This document shows positions 1 to 7,188 of a stretch of DNA of 15,028 nucleotides, piece after piece. The stretch is from Methanobacteriota archaeon (lineage in GTDB: Archaea > JACRDV01). The notes beneath the pieces are model-generated. The model had not been told where the DNA came from. It was given only the letters and a program-made list of their open reading frames with translations, and ran no database searches. The position numbers and the translations under genes were made by a program. The stretch lies in assembly GCA_024860865.1 (NCBI GenBank), contig JACRDV010000125.1:1-15028 (forward strand). The letters run 5' to 3'. Each line of letters opens with the position of its first letter. The first letter of the stretch is position 1.

Positions 1-53
1 CTAAAAAAATTAAACCCATGGATATTAAAAAAATCTGGGAAAAGAAGTTATGA
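1..53 (+). CDS. C-terminal tail of a small antitoxin-like protein (partial)
   Basis: An open frame runs in from the left edge and ends at TGA 51-53, reading K-K-I-K-P-M-D-I-K-K-I-W-E-K-K-L. Its stop overlaps the ATG at 50 of the PIN-domain reading frame (ATGA junction), the arrangement typical of antitoxin-toxin pairs. Position and overlap suggest the antitoxin partner of the PIN gene. The visible tail is too short to assign a family, so the role is inferred only from context. Confidence 0.45.
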   Translation, partial: KKIKPMDIKKIWEKKL

Positions 54-467
54 TTGTCATAGACTCAAACATTTGGAATTATTATTTCGATGAAACAACC
101 AAAGAAAATAAATTTATAATAAAAGCTTTGGATAAGAGTGTAAAAAAAGAAGAAATAGCTATTAATACTGTTATTTTGATAAAAGTTTCCCATTATCTAG
201 TTAAAAGATTAGGACCAAAAGAGGGTAAATCTAAAATAGAAAAAATTCCTAGAATTGCCTATGAAGATAGTTGATTTAGACTATAATTTAGTTTTGCAAT
301 CTTTAGAATTGTTTTATCAGACTTCGAGTCTAGGAATTGGCGGTAGAGATTCGACAATTCTGGGTACCTTGAAAAAATTGAAGACGAAAAAATTATTTTC
401 ACATGACGACGCTTTTAAAAAGGTAAAATGGGTAAAGGTTTTTGATCCTATACCAAAATTTCATTAA
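50..467 (+). pseudogene. Frameshifted PIN-domain (VapC-like) ribonuclease toxin
   Basis: Two frames together make one ~137-residue PIN protein. The first half starts M-I-V-I-D-S-N-I-W with the first catalytic Asp. The second half, from about 255, contains G-G-R-D-S-T-I-L and the S-H-D-D-A-F-K-K-V motif, then ends in V-F-D-P-I, as VapC proteins do. The reading frame changes by one base near 245-260. The conserved acidic residue usually found in the N-T-V-x-x-x-E-V helix is Lys here (codon aaa near 186), so a second active-site position is also lost. VapC toxins are Mg-dependent RNases that cut tRNA or rRNA. The frameshift and the Glu-to-Lys change both indicate an inactive relic. I looked for a BHB intron at the frame change and found none. 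Confidence 0.78.
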
Positions 468-1031
468 TCACTTACTCTTTATAGCTAAAATCAAAGATGT
501 AACAAGAATAATAAGTGTACTTACTGCGTAGCTGTTCTAATTCTAAAAAAATTCTGTTATCCAGCTTAGAAAAACAGATTTCCTACAATGGTGGCTGTGG
601 ATACAAACATAGTGTTTACAGTGTTTCCCCATCAGCTCCTGTGGGAAACTCGCTTTCCAATTCCCTTCAATGGGATTTACTTTTGATTCGTAACTAAAGT
701 TACTCAACGAATATATCCTAGAAAATGACGCAGAACTTTGAAAGGTAGTTGAAAGTGTTGTTGCAGACCATTGTAGACTGCTTGAGTTCAACTCGAGCTT
801 ACCTCGGAGTTGCAACTCTTTTACTGGAAGAGCCAAGGATATGAAACTGACATTCTAATAGAGTGCCTCAAAAATCCATCTCAATGAAAGTGAATACAAA
901 GACAGAATAAGTGAAAAGGACCGAGGCTTACGGGACGGTTATCACACGAGAGAAATTCGAACTTTCAGGAAACACAATCTACATCCACTGGGTACAGGAG
1001 TTTTGCATAACCCTAAAATATAAAAACAATC
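468..1031. other. Decayed, unassigned region with coding fragments and hairpins
   Basis: No intact gene is visible in this 560-base stretch. Plus-strand fragments look protein-like but are broken. From ATG 588 the frame reads M-V-A-V-D-T-N-I-V-F, resembling a PIN-domain start, and stops at 684. A helix-like stretch at about 697-790 is interrupted by stops, and two further open stretches (about 789-885 and 886-1021) lie in different frames. Strong hairpins are at 623-649 and 690-703, and a 14-bp hairpin with two single-base bulges is at 784-818, followed by T4. The best explanation is one or more degraded genes, but a structured RNA cannot be excluded. The minus-strand open frame at 543-836 looks like an antisense shadow (Ser/Thr/Leu rich). 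Confidence 0.4.
784..822 (+). other. Long imperfect hairpin followed by T4
   Basis: GAGTT and CAACTC and GAG on the left arm pair with CTC, GAGTTG and AACTC on the right arm around a CTTAC loop: 14 base pairs with two single-base bulges, then TTTT. It lies in the decayed region and could be a transcription terminator, an RNA helix or a relic of a mobile element. I tried to read it as a BHB intron, but the bulge spacing is wrong. Confidence 0.4.
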
Positions 1032-1985
1032 TTAATGATGATAAATCAATGTAGACAAGTGTTTAATCCGCTTGACCATATTTGGGTGTGTGCTAAATAT
1101 TTCCATTATTTTATCAGCTGTGCCGACACGCACAGACTTAGTGCTGAGCGCCATAAGCTCACTTTTATCAATTGTTCCGCTCATGTCTAAGTCAATCTGT
1201 CTTAACTCTTGAATCTCGGTCCTTGCCCTAGAAGGGTCGTTAACAAAGAATGCTTTCAAACCTTCAACTTGTTTTAATGAGTCCTTTGAGGCTTTTGCAC
1301 TTCCATAAACTAGTTTATAAAGAGCGGTAGCAAGGTAATGAGGTTCATTTCCTAATCTAACACTGCCTAGGTCTGCATAGTACTCTCTTATTCGAGAGCC
1401 ATATAGCACGAGAAGATTTGTGATAAAGTAAGCAACAAAAGCTAAGATCCCAATTAACGCGATGTTTCCTCTCCTTTCACCGCGAGCAAATAAAGTGCTG
1501 TAAAAGATATACCAACAAATAGTCGGAACGACGCTAAGCATGGTAATAACAACCATATCTCTGTGTTTCAGGTGAGAGATCTCGTGTCCTAAAACAGCTT
1601 TTAGCTCATCGTTGGTCAATAAATTGAGTATTTTATCAGTAACACAAACTCTAGCATCGCTAGCCCACCTGCCAAAAGCAAAAGCGTTCGGAATTGGGAT
1701 TCTAGCAACCCCGACCTTTGGTTTTGGAATCTTAGCAGAGCGCGATAAATCCTCTACTATCCTATGCAATTCAGGATACTCTTGCTCGGAGACATACTTA
1801 ACTCCCATCGACCAATCAACTAATTTTGGACCAATCATATACTGTATCAGTAGTATAACGGATGCTAGTACTCCATAAAAAAGAAATCCAGAAATGCCGA
1901 TAATTTGAGCTAGAATTGCAACGAGAGCATAAACTATTGCAAACATTAATGCAACGAGTAGGTACAGCCTTATCTGCAACCACAT
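1032..1985 (-). CDS. htpX: HtpX-like membrane zinc metalloprotease (M48 family)
   Basis: Membrane-bound M48 peptidase that degrades damaged membrane proteins. In the 318-residue frame counted from TTG 1988, the zinc motif H-E-I-S-H sits at about 135-139 and the third ligand Glu at about 202 (R-E-Y-Y-A-D). Two N-terminal hydrophobic segments (about 7-30 and 35-55) and two more after the active site (about 145-165 and 178-198) fit the usual four-helix topology with a cytosolic catalytic face. The frame can begin at TTG 1988, but ATG at 1985 is preferred because GGTGAT lies five bases before it; the product is then 317 residues. trmO lies 70 bp upstream on the same strand and may be cotranscribed. 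Nothing is missing from the catalytic core. Confidence 0.95.
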   Translation of the reverse strand: MWLQIRLYLLVALMFAIVYALVAILAQIIGISGFLFYGVLASVILLIQYMIGPKLVDWSMGVKYVSEQEYPELHRIVEDLSRSAKIPKPKVGVARIPIPNAFAFGRWASDARVCVTDKILNLLTNDELKAVLGHEISHLKHRDMVVITMLSVVPTICWYIFYSTLFARGERRGNIALIGILAFVAYFITNLLVLYGSRIREYYADLGSVRLGNEPHYLATALYKLVYGSAKASKDSLKQVEGLKAFFVNDPSRARTEIQELRQIDLDMSGTIDKSELMALSTKSVRVGTADKIMEIFSTHPNMVKRIKHLSTLIYHH

Positions 1986-2054
1986 CAAATATCACCGATA
2001 GATACTATCTATTAAAAGTTATTATAATAGTCTAGTATTTACTTATTAATTTAA

Positions 2055-2450
2055 CTATGGGCTGTCAATTTTTGGAAAATATGGCTTCACGTCAATCACT
2101 GGACTGCCATCTAATGCATCAAGCCATTGAACAATCAATTTATTTTTTTCTCGCTTAATGAGTTTAACTAAACAAAGACAGATTGGGTTCGGTCTTTTTG
2201 GACTTCGAGTTGCGAAGGTCCCCCTTTGCTTTTCAATAACAAATAAATCAGAAATAGCTCTCCCTCGGTCAATTTGATGAGCCCAGTACATAACTATTAA
2301 ATATGGATGTGCTTCAATTCCGTCCAATCCGCGTACAAATTTTTCTTCGATTTGTATCTCTGCTAGCGCAGGCGTGTTTTTTCCTTGTTTTGGGGCTTCC
2401 TCCGGGGTTTTATACGGAGAACGAACTACACCGATTGGGATAATTTCCAC
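2055..2450 (-). CDS. trmO: TrmO-like tRNA (adenine-N6)-methyltransferase (UPF0066/YaeB)
   Basis: A 131-residue protein of the TsaA/YaeB family. Its founding members transfer a methyl group from SAM to N6 of t6A37 in tRNA-Thr. The family core is clear: I-G-V-V-R-S-P-Y at the start, R-G-T-F-A-T-R-S-P-K-R-P-N-P-I near 76-90, and D-A-L-D-G-S-P-V-I-D-V-K-P-Y near 111-124. The length is that of the compact archaeal forms. The start is GTG at 2450, with a GAAGGG-like site upstream. After R-P-N-P-I the family usually has G-L-S/T; here it is C-L-C, so two small residues are replaced by Cys. That may only be lineage variation. htpX follows 70 bp downstream. The substrate is assigned from the family, not from this sequence. 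Confidence 0.92.
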   Translation of the reverse strand: MEIIPIGVVRSPYKTPEEAPKQGKNTPALAEIQIEEKFVRGLDGIEAHPYLIVMYWAHQIDRGRAISDLFVIEKQRGTFATRSPKRPNPICLCLVKLIKREKNKLIVQWLDALDGSPVIDVKPYFPKIDSP

Positions 2451-2552
2451 TCGAAATACCCTTCTTAAGAATTTAGTTACCTTAGATTTTACAATATTTC
2501 AAAACAACTTTAATCTACTTTTAAGCACTAAAGTATTCACAGTATAAACTTT

Positions 2553-2560
2553 TTTAAATA
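2553..2560 (+). promoter_or_regulatory. TATA-box candidate for the rhomboid gene
   Basis: TTTAAATA lies about 90 bp before the rhomboid ATG. A second AT-rich candidate is at about 2583-2591 (AAAAATATA). Either could be the archaeal TBP site. The choice cannot be made from sequence alone. Confidence 0.35.
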
Positions 2561-2571
2561 TTTCTTATAAC

Positions 2572-2583
2572 TTAACATGTTAA
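2572..2583. promoter_or_regulatory. 12-bp perfect palindrome, possible operator
   Basis: TTAACATGTTAA is its own reverse complement and sits between two TATA-like stretches upstream of the rhomboid gene, where a dimeric regulator would be expected to bind. In AT-rich DNA a 12-bp palindrome can occur by chance. Confidence 0.35.
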
Positions 2584-2646
2584 AAATATATCACCAATAT
2601 TATTAGGAACTTATCTTTTTAGTAAAATTAAAGAGGAAATCTAAAA

Positions 2647-3288
2647 ATGTTTTTTCCGCTGAGAGATGAAAATCCAAAAGAAACTTTTCCATTTGTTACA
2701 ATTGGGCTGATCATAATTAATGTGGCAATTTTTATACTAACCCTTTTTTCTGGTGAATTTGAGGCCATTGTTAACGAATTTGGAATAAAGCCCGCTCTAT
2801 TCTTAAGAGAATTTAGACCGGAAGTATTCACACTTTTCACATCAATGTTTTTGCACGGTGGAATACTCCATATTGTTGGAAATATGTGGTATCTCTGGAT
2901 TTTTGGGGATAATATAGAGGATAAGTGCGGTCATGTTGGATTTTTAATCTTCTATCTCCTTTCAGGTTTAGCCGCAGCATTTGTGCATATTTGGTTTAAT
3001 CCAAGTTCAATGGTTCCAACGATTGGTGCTTCTGGGGCGATCTCTGGTGTGCTGGGGGCCTATTTTATCCGATTCCCTAGGGCAAAAGTATTAGCGCTAG
3101 TTGTCCTGGTGATTTACATAACAACTATTAAAGTGCCAGCCTTCTTCTTACTCGGGTTTTGGTTTATTTACCAATTTTTGTTTGCGCAATTAAGTGTAAT
3201 AGCAGGAGCAACAAGTATTGCATACTGGGCGCATGTAGGTGGCTTTGTTGCTGGCATACTGCTATTTTTTGTTTTCAGGAGGGGGTGA
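2647..3288 (+). CDS. Rhomboid-family intramembrane serine protease
   Basis: A 213-residue integral membrane protease that cleaves within transmembrane helices. Catalytic Ser129 lies in G-A-S-G-A-I-S-G, and the His partner is His196 in W-A-H-V-G-G. The H-x-x-x-N motif (His75, Asn79; L-H-I-V-G-N-M) supplies the oxyanion region, followed by the loop W-I-F-G-D-N-I-E-D. About six hydrophobic segments are visible (18-35, 62-85, 97-115, 127-142, 147-180, 193-209). The size is that of the minimal six-helix form, without cytosolic extra domains. GAGGAAAT ten bases before the ATG is a good ribosome site. It is transcribed divergently from trmO. Substrates are unknown. Confidence 0.95.
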   Translation: MFFPLRDENPKETFPFVTIGLIIINVAIFILTLFSGEFEAIVNEFGIKPALFLREFRPEVFTLFTSMFLHGGILHIVGNMWYLWIFGDNIEDKCGHVGFLIFYLLSGLAAAFVHIWFNPSSMVPTIGASGAISGVLGAYFIRFPRAKVLALVVLVIYITTIKVPAFFLLGFWFIYQFLFAQLSVIAGATSIAYWAHVGGFVAGILLFFVFRRG

Positions 3289-3608
3289 GCGTGGCTAATA
3301 TGTCTTTAATTAAATCCCAAAATTTAATTGCTACTTTACAAGCTTATTTTTTCTGAAAAGTCCACATATTTGTCTTTTATATTTCTGGATTCATATTAGG
3401 CAGTAGATTTCATTTGCCATTATATTTTTATATTTCATTTGAAACTATTCATTTAAAAAGCTGTTTCCTGCCGTCAAAACAAAAGCTCTAGATTTAAAGG
3501 CAGTCCTAGATACACAACTAAAATTTTAAAAAAAATTACGGGTTGAAAATTATTAATTGGTAACTATTTTGAAAGTATAAAAGGGAAATCTTTAAAAAAG
3601 ATTAATTA
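3289..3608. other. AT-rich intergenic stretch without a recognised gene
   Basis: About 320 bp between the convergent rhomboid and AK6 genes. I see no convincing coding frame. Near the AK6 end there is a short inverted repeat (AATCTTT / AAAGATT, about 3588-3603) with A-runs on the plus strand, so U-runs on the AK6 transcript. This fits termination of the minus-strand gene. A TATA-like GTATAAAAG near 3575 has no gene after it. Confidence 0.4.
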
Positions 3609-4163
3609 TTAAAAAACGGACTCCAAAAAATCAACTTGCCCAGGTGAAAACTCTCCAGGTCTAGTTTTGCCTAAAAGGATGCGCAAGATAATATTCATTA
3701 CTTCTTTAGCAGTTCTTTTCGTTGTATCAATTTCGAAAACTTTCTCTCGTCCGTAATTTTCTACGGCTTCAGAGAGACAAATATCTAAGGCTTCTGCTTC
3801 TATGTTTTCTTTGATTTTTTCTGTTTGGAAACCTTTTTTTATCAACCTTTTTTTGAGTTCTTTAGGATGCGCCCTTAACACTATATTATGAGTAACAATA
3901 TCATTTGGAGCAAAATGAGCAAGGTGTCCATCGATAATTAAATCTTTGTCAATTTTTTTAGCTATTTCTTCAAGTCTTACCTTAAGACTGTCGGTATCCA
4001 CAATTTTGGTCCGGTGTTTTTTGTCCCAGGAAATAAAGAGCTTTTCTTTTTCAACAAGCTCGCTTATATTTACTCTTTCAAAAGAAATTTTTTTAGATAA
4101 TAGTCTTGCAACAGTTGATTTACCAGTACCGGGCGTTCCAGTAATCACAATTACTTTTTTGAT
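3609..4163 (-). CDS. AK6/Fap7-type adenylate kinase, probable ATC start
   Basis: P-loop nucleotide kinase of the Fap7/hCINAP (AK6) family, which has adenylate kinase and ATPase activity and assists small-ribosomal-subunit maturation. The P-loop G-T-P-G-T-G-K-S-T is near residues 9-17, L-I-I-D-G-H-L-A-H follows near residue 77, and the family signature E-N-I-E-A-E-A lies in the second half. The only standard start in frame is GTG 4148, which would begin five residues before the P-loop motif and 22 bases from any ribosome site. A perfect AGGAGG at 4171-4176 points instead to ATC 4161-4163, seven bases away. ATC would give the family-typical N-terminus M-K-K-V-I-V-I-T-G and a 184-residue product. 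ATC overlaps the argD stop by one base, indicating translational coupling with argD. The function assignment is firm; the start codon is inferred. Confidence 0.9.
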   Translation of the reverse strand: MKKVIVITGTPGTGKSTVARLLSKKISFERVNISELVEKEKLFISWDKKHRTKIVDTDSLKVRLEEIAKKIDKDLIIDGHLAHFAPNDIVTHNIVLRAHPKELKKRLIKKGFQTEKIKENIEAEALDICLSEAVENYGREKVFEIDTTKRTAKEVMNIILRILLGKTRPGEFSPGQVDFLESVF

Positions 4164-5344
4164 TAATGAGCCTCCTGCTCTTTGAAAACTTTATCAAGGA
4201 TTGAAATTGCTTTATCAATATGCTCCTTTTGAACAATAAATGGCGGCACAAACCTGAGAGTTGTATCTGCTGTACAATTAATTAGCAAGCCATTCTCGCG
4301 TGCTAAATCAACAATTTTGTCTCCTTTATAAGCTAGCTCCATTCCAAGAAGTAATCCCAAACCTCTGACTTCTTTTATTGAATTATAACCAAGGACAAGC
4401 TCTTTTAACCTCTCTTTAAAATAGGCTCCGATTTTAGCAACATGATCGATTAATTTTTCTCTTATGATTGTTTCAATAACTGCCTTAGCCACTGCACAAG
4501 CTAGAGGATTGCCGCCAAAGGTGGAGGCATGAGCGCCTGGTTGAAATGAATCGATAATTTCAGTCTTCCCTATAAAAGCTCCAATAGGAAATCCTCCACC
4601 AAATCCCTTTGCAAGTGCTACGATATCTGGTTCAATGCCAAAGTGTTGGAAGGCAAACATTTTTCCAGTACGCCCAATTCCAGTTTGAACTTCATCAAGT
4701 ATCAGCAATACATTATGTTTGTCACAAATTTCGCGCAACTCAACTAAATAACTGCCTGGTGGAACAATTATCCCATGCTCACCTTGTATCGGTTCAACTA
4801 TCACAGCAGCGGTATCGTTGGTTATTGCATTTTCAACTGCTTTTGAATTGCCAAATTGGACGTGCTTAAAGCCAGGAACCAATGGCTCAAAATCTTTTTT
4901 GTATTTTTCTTCTCCTGTTGCAGATAAAGCCCCGAGTGTTCTTCCGTGAAAGGCACCCTCTGTTGCAATAATTTCTTTTTTCTTAGTTGCTTTGCGAGCC
5001 AATTTAATTGCCCCTTCAACAGCTTCGGTTCCAGAATTGCAGATGAAAACCTTGCCTTTGAAAGAATTTTTTATCAAAAGCTCAGCGAGCTCAATTTGAG
5101 GCAAAGTATAGTAAAGATTCGAAGTATGTATTAACTTAGCAGATTGAGCTTTAATGGCTTCAATAACAGCTGGATGCCCGTATCCTAAACAATTAACTGC
5201 TATCCCAGCTACAAAGTCAAGGTACTCTTTTCCCTCAATATCCTTTACAGAAATTCCCCTGCCTCCCACCAAAACAATCGGTTGCCTAGCATAGGTTTGA
5301 GCAATGAAAATTTTTTCTCTCTTAAATATTTCATTAACATACAT
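4163..5344 (-). CDS. argD: Acetylornithine / acetyl-lysine aminotransferase (class III, PLP)
   Basis: A 393-residue class-III aminotransferase. It transfers an amino group from glutamate to N-acetylglutamate semialdehyde (arginine route) or to the LysW-bound semialdehyde (lysine route). The PLP lysine is near 246 in A-L-A-K-G-F-G-G-G. The cofactor Asp is near 217 in L-I-L-D-E-V-Q-T-G-I-G-R-T-G, phosphate-binding residues are in N-S-G-T-E-A (about 103-108), and H-A-S-T-F-G-G-N-P follows near residue 274. The length is normal. The ATG at 5344 has no strong ribosome site; a 12-bp palindrome (TTTTCTAGAAAA, 5377-5388) lies 33 bp upstream. AK6 overlaps its stop by one base. No other arginine or lysine genes are nearby, so ArgD versus LysJ cannot be decided here. 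Confidence 0.93.
   Translation of the reverse strand: MYVNEIFKREKIFIAQTYARQPIVLVGGRGISVKDIEGKEYLDFVAGIAVNCLGYGHPAVIEAIKAQSAKLIHTSNLYYTLPQIELAELLIKNSFKGKVFICNSGTEAVEGAIKLARKATKKKEIIATEGAFHGRTLGALSATGEEKYKKDFEPLVPGFKHVQFGNSKAVENAITNDTAAVIVEPIQGEHGIIVPPGSYLVELREICDKHNVLLILDEVQTGIGRTGKMFAFQHFGIEPDIVALAKGFGGGFPIGAFIGKTEIIDSFQPGAHASTFGGNPLACAVAKAVIETIIREKLIDHVAKIGAYFKERLKELVLGYNSIKEVRGLGLLLGMELAYKGDKIVDLARENGLLINCTADTTLRFVPPFIVQKEHIDKAISILDKVFKEQEAH
4171..4176 (-). promoter_or_regulatory. Shine-Dalgarno site deciding the AK6 start
   Basis: AGGAGG on the minus strand, inside the last codons of argD. It is seven bases before ATC 4163-4161 but 22 bases before the first conventional start (GTG 4148). 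It therefore supports initiation at the non-canonical ATC. Confidence 0.7.
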
Positions 5345-5537
5345 AGTCTTAGAACTCGTTAGAGTAGAATTTAACTTTTTCTAGAAAATCGAGAACCAAA
5401 TTAGCCTATGGAGCAGAATTGTTTCTGGTGATGAACATCTACGGAAGCTGAAGAAATTTTAGATAAATTAAAATCGTAAGCGTTGCGGAGATGTTGGAGA
5501 TTTTGGAAGGTTAGTTCTTAATGTTTATATTTTAAAG

Positions 5538-7180
5538 CTAGCTTGCCGCTGCTCTAACAAATCCATAGAACAATGGCGCTGGTTTTCCAGGTCGTGACTT
5601 GAATTCTGGGTGAAATTGGCTCCCCATCAAAAACTTGTGTCCCGGCAATTCAATAATTTCCATTAGTCGGTCATCTGGACTGGTGCCTGAGAATATAACG
5701 TTATGTTTTTCGAACTCCTTAATATACTCCGGGTTAATTTCAAAACGGTGGCGGTGCCTCTCATAAACTAGCTCTTGTTTGTACAGTTCATAAGCTAAGG
5801 TTCCCCTTTTGATTTTCGCTGGATAAGCCCCTAATCTCATTGTTCCTCCAAGTTCCCTGATTTGTTTCTGTTCTGGAAGTATGTCAATAACTGGGTGAGG
5901 TGTTTTTGGATCGAGCTCAGTTGAATTGGCTCCATTTAACCCCAACATATTTCTAGCAATTTCTACAGCTGCGAGTTGCATGCCAAAACAAATTCCTAAG
6001 TACGGAACATTATGTTCACGAGAATATTTAGCTGCTAAAATTTTTCCCTCTGTACCTCTAACGCCAAAACCAGGCCCTATTAAAATGCCCTGAGCTGTTT
6101 TTAGCAACTCAATATTTTTCGGGTCGATTTCAAGTTGTTCAGCTTCAACCCATTTTATTCTAACTCTGCAACCAACCTCAGCTCCGGCATGTTTGAGTGC
6201 TTCAAGAATACTTATATAAGAGTCAGCTAAGGCTGTATATTTTCCAACAAATGCAATTTCAATTTCTTTCCTTGCTTTATCCATTTTATTTACAAAATTT
6301 TCTAAATCCGAAAGATCTCTTTTCTGTGAGGTAAGAGTTAATTTTTCTAGGATCGCATCTCCAACTCTTTCCTTTTCGAGAATTAGCGGGACTTTATAGA
6401 TATTATCGGTATCGGGCGCAGAGACAACAGCTCTCTCCTCAACATTACAAAAGAGGCTAATTTTTGCCTTAGCGCCTCTAGTCAATTTTTCCTTTGCCCG
6501 GCAGATAACTACATCGGGCTGAATACCGATTGCTCTAAGCTCTTTTACACTGTGTTGAGTGGGTTTTGTTTTCTGTTCACCGACTACATCTAATACAGGC
6601 ACTAAAGTTACGTGAACAAAAGCAACATTTTTGGGCCCGTCTTCAAGCCGCATTTGGCGCACAGCTTCAAGAAATGGCATGCTTTCAATGTCACCGACAG
6701 TGCCCCCAATCTCTACTAAAACTACATCCACATTTGATTTCTCAGCAACCTCTCTAATCTGGTGCTTAATCTCATCAGTTAAGTGCGGAACAATTTGAAC
6801 AGTTTGCCCTAGATAGTTACCGCGTCGTTCCTTTTCGATTACTACCTTGTAAACTTTTCCTGTTGTTATATTGTGGGCTCTAGTTAGATTAACATCAAGA
6901 AAGCGTTCATAATGCCCTACATCTAGGTCAATCTCTCCGCCATCATCTGTTACAAAAACCTCTCCATGTTGAAAGGGATTCATAGTACCTGCATCAACGT
7001 TTAAGTTTACCCTTAGCTTTTCGCTAATATGGGTCTATTTTGATGACGGTTACCATGAGGCCTCTCGATTGGAGAATTTTTCCGATGGATGCGGTAGTGA
7101 TTCCTATAGGCCCAACTAATTGGTTTGCCTAGACCACTCATCACACCACCGGTAACAAAAATGTATTTAACCGCCTTGAT
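5538..7180 (-). CDS. pyrG: CTP synthase with two BHB micro-introns in its 5' part
   Basis: Makes CTP from UTP, ATP and glutamine. Exons are 7180-7125, 7105-7029 and 7006-5538; introns are 7106-7124 (19 nt) and 7007-7028 (22 nt). Spliced, they encode 533 residues, normal for the family. The N-terminus is [13 protein letters not shown], followed by the P-loop V-M-S-G-L-G-K-G and by K-I-D-P-Y-L-N-V-D. The C-terminal glutaminase domain has the nucleophile Cys at about 384 (Y-L-G-I-C-F-G-M-Q) and the His/Glu pair at about 510 and 512 (F-H-P-E-F). Unspliced mRNA can yield only a 481-residue protein from ATG 6983 without the P-loop, so splicing should be essential. No ATG, GTG or TTG exists in frame before the P-loop. 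ATC 7178-7180 aligns with the expected start, but AGGAGG is only two bases away, so the exact start is unsure. A minus-strand TATTTAAG about 60 bp upstream could be the promoter. Confidence 0.93.
7007..7028 (-). other. BHB intron 2 of pyrG (22 nt)
   Basis: Read on the minus strand. Exon ACCC pairs with intron GGGT (central helix, 4 bp). The 5' bulge ATA and 3' bulge AAA are each 3 nt. The intron hairpin TTAGC/GCTAA (5 bp) closes a GAAAA loop. Cutting between bases 2 and 3 of each bulge removes 22 nt and joins T to AC, giving Tyr in K-I-D-P-Y-L-N-V-D (phase 1). The intron removes an in-frame TAG. The outer exon helix is weak (2 bp). Confidence 0.88.
7106..7124 (-). other. BHB intron 1 of pyrG (19 nt)
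   Basis: Read on the minus strand. Exon AGGC pairs with intron GCCT (central helix, 4 bp). Bulges are AAA and ATA, 3 nt each. The intron hairpin CCAA/TTGG closes a TTAG loop, and an outer exon helix UCU/GGA (one G-U) follows. Standard cutting removes 19 nt and joins AA to A, restoring the P-loop Lys codon in L-G-K-G-I (phase 2). Every element of the canonical motif is present with exact spacing. Confidence 0.9.
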
Positions 7181-7182
7181 TC

Positions 7183-7188
7183 CCTCCT
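7183..7188 (-). promoter_or_regulatory. Shine-Dalgarno site of pyrG
   Basis: AGGAGG on the minus strand just before the pyrG N-terminus, overlapping an in-frame TAG (7187-7189) that limits the coding frame. It confirms that translation begins here and not at ATG 6983. It lies two bases from ATC 7180, five from the next codon AAG and eight from GCG, so it does not by itself fix the start codon. Confidence 0.6.

Noticed and set aside
230-270. BHB intron as the cause of the PIN-gene frameshift
   Set aside because: The hairpin AATTC-CTA-GAATT is present, but no 4-bp central helix with 3-nt bulges can be formed around it, and the spliced length gains nothing.
683-710. BHB-like motif TTGA / TTC / GTAAC-TAAA-GTTAC / TCAA / CGA
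   Set aside because: Geometry is correct, but removal of the 21 nt leaves a stop in every frame. Such motifs are expected by chance in 15 kb of AT-rich DNA, and a plain hairpin with CGAAT/ATTCG explains it as well.
543-836. Minus-strand open frame of 97 residues
   Set aside because: Ser/Thr/Leu-rich translation typical of an antisense shadow; no ribosome site and no recognisable motif.
901-931. GACAGAA followed by GGCTTAC, resembling the 3' conserved part of RNase P RNA
   Set aside because: The spacing is too long and the matching 5' conserved box (GAGGAAAGTC) is absent from this region.
3285-3356. Short GTG-started frame overlapping the rhomboid stop (23 residues)
   Set aside because: Although a GGAGGGGG stretch precedes it, that is the end of the rhomboid gene. 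The peptide is tiny and has no recognisable features.
5428-5451. Possible C/D box small RNA (GTGATGA, then CTGA)
   Set aside because: No C' or final D box follows and no terminal stem is seen.
6983-7180. pyrG as a pseudogene or gene starting at ATG 6983
   Set aside because: The 5' part is fully conserved apart from two inserts that both have exact BHB geometry, and the protein from 6983 would lack the P-loop.
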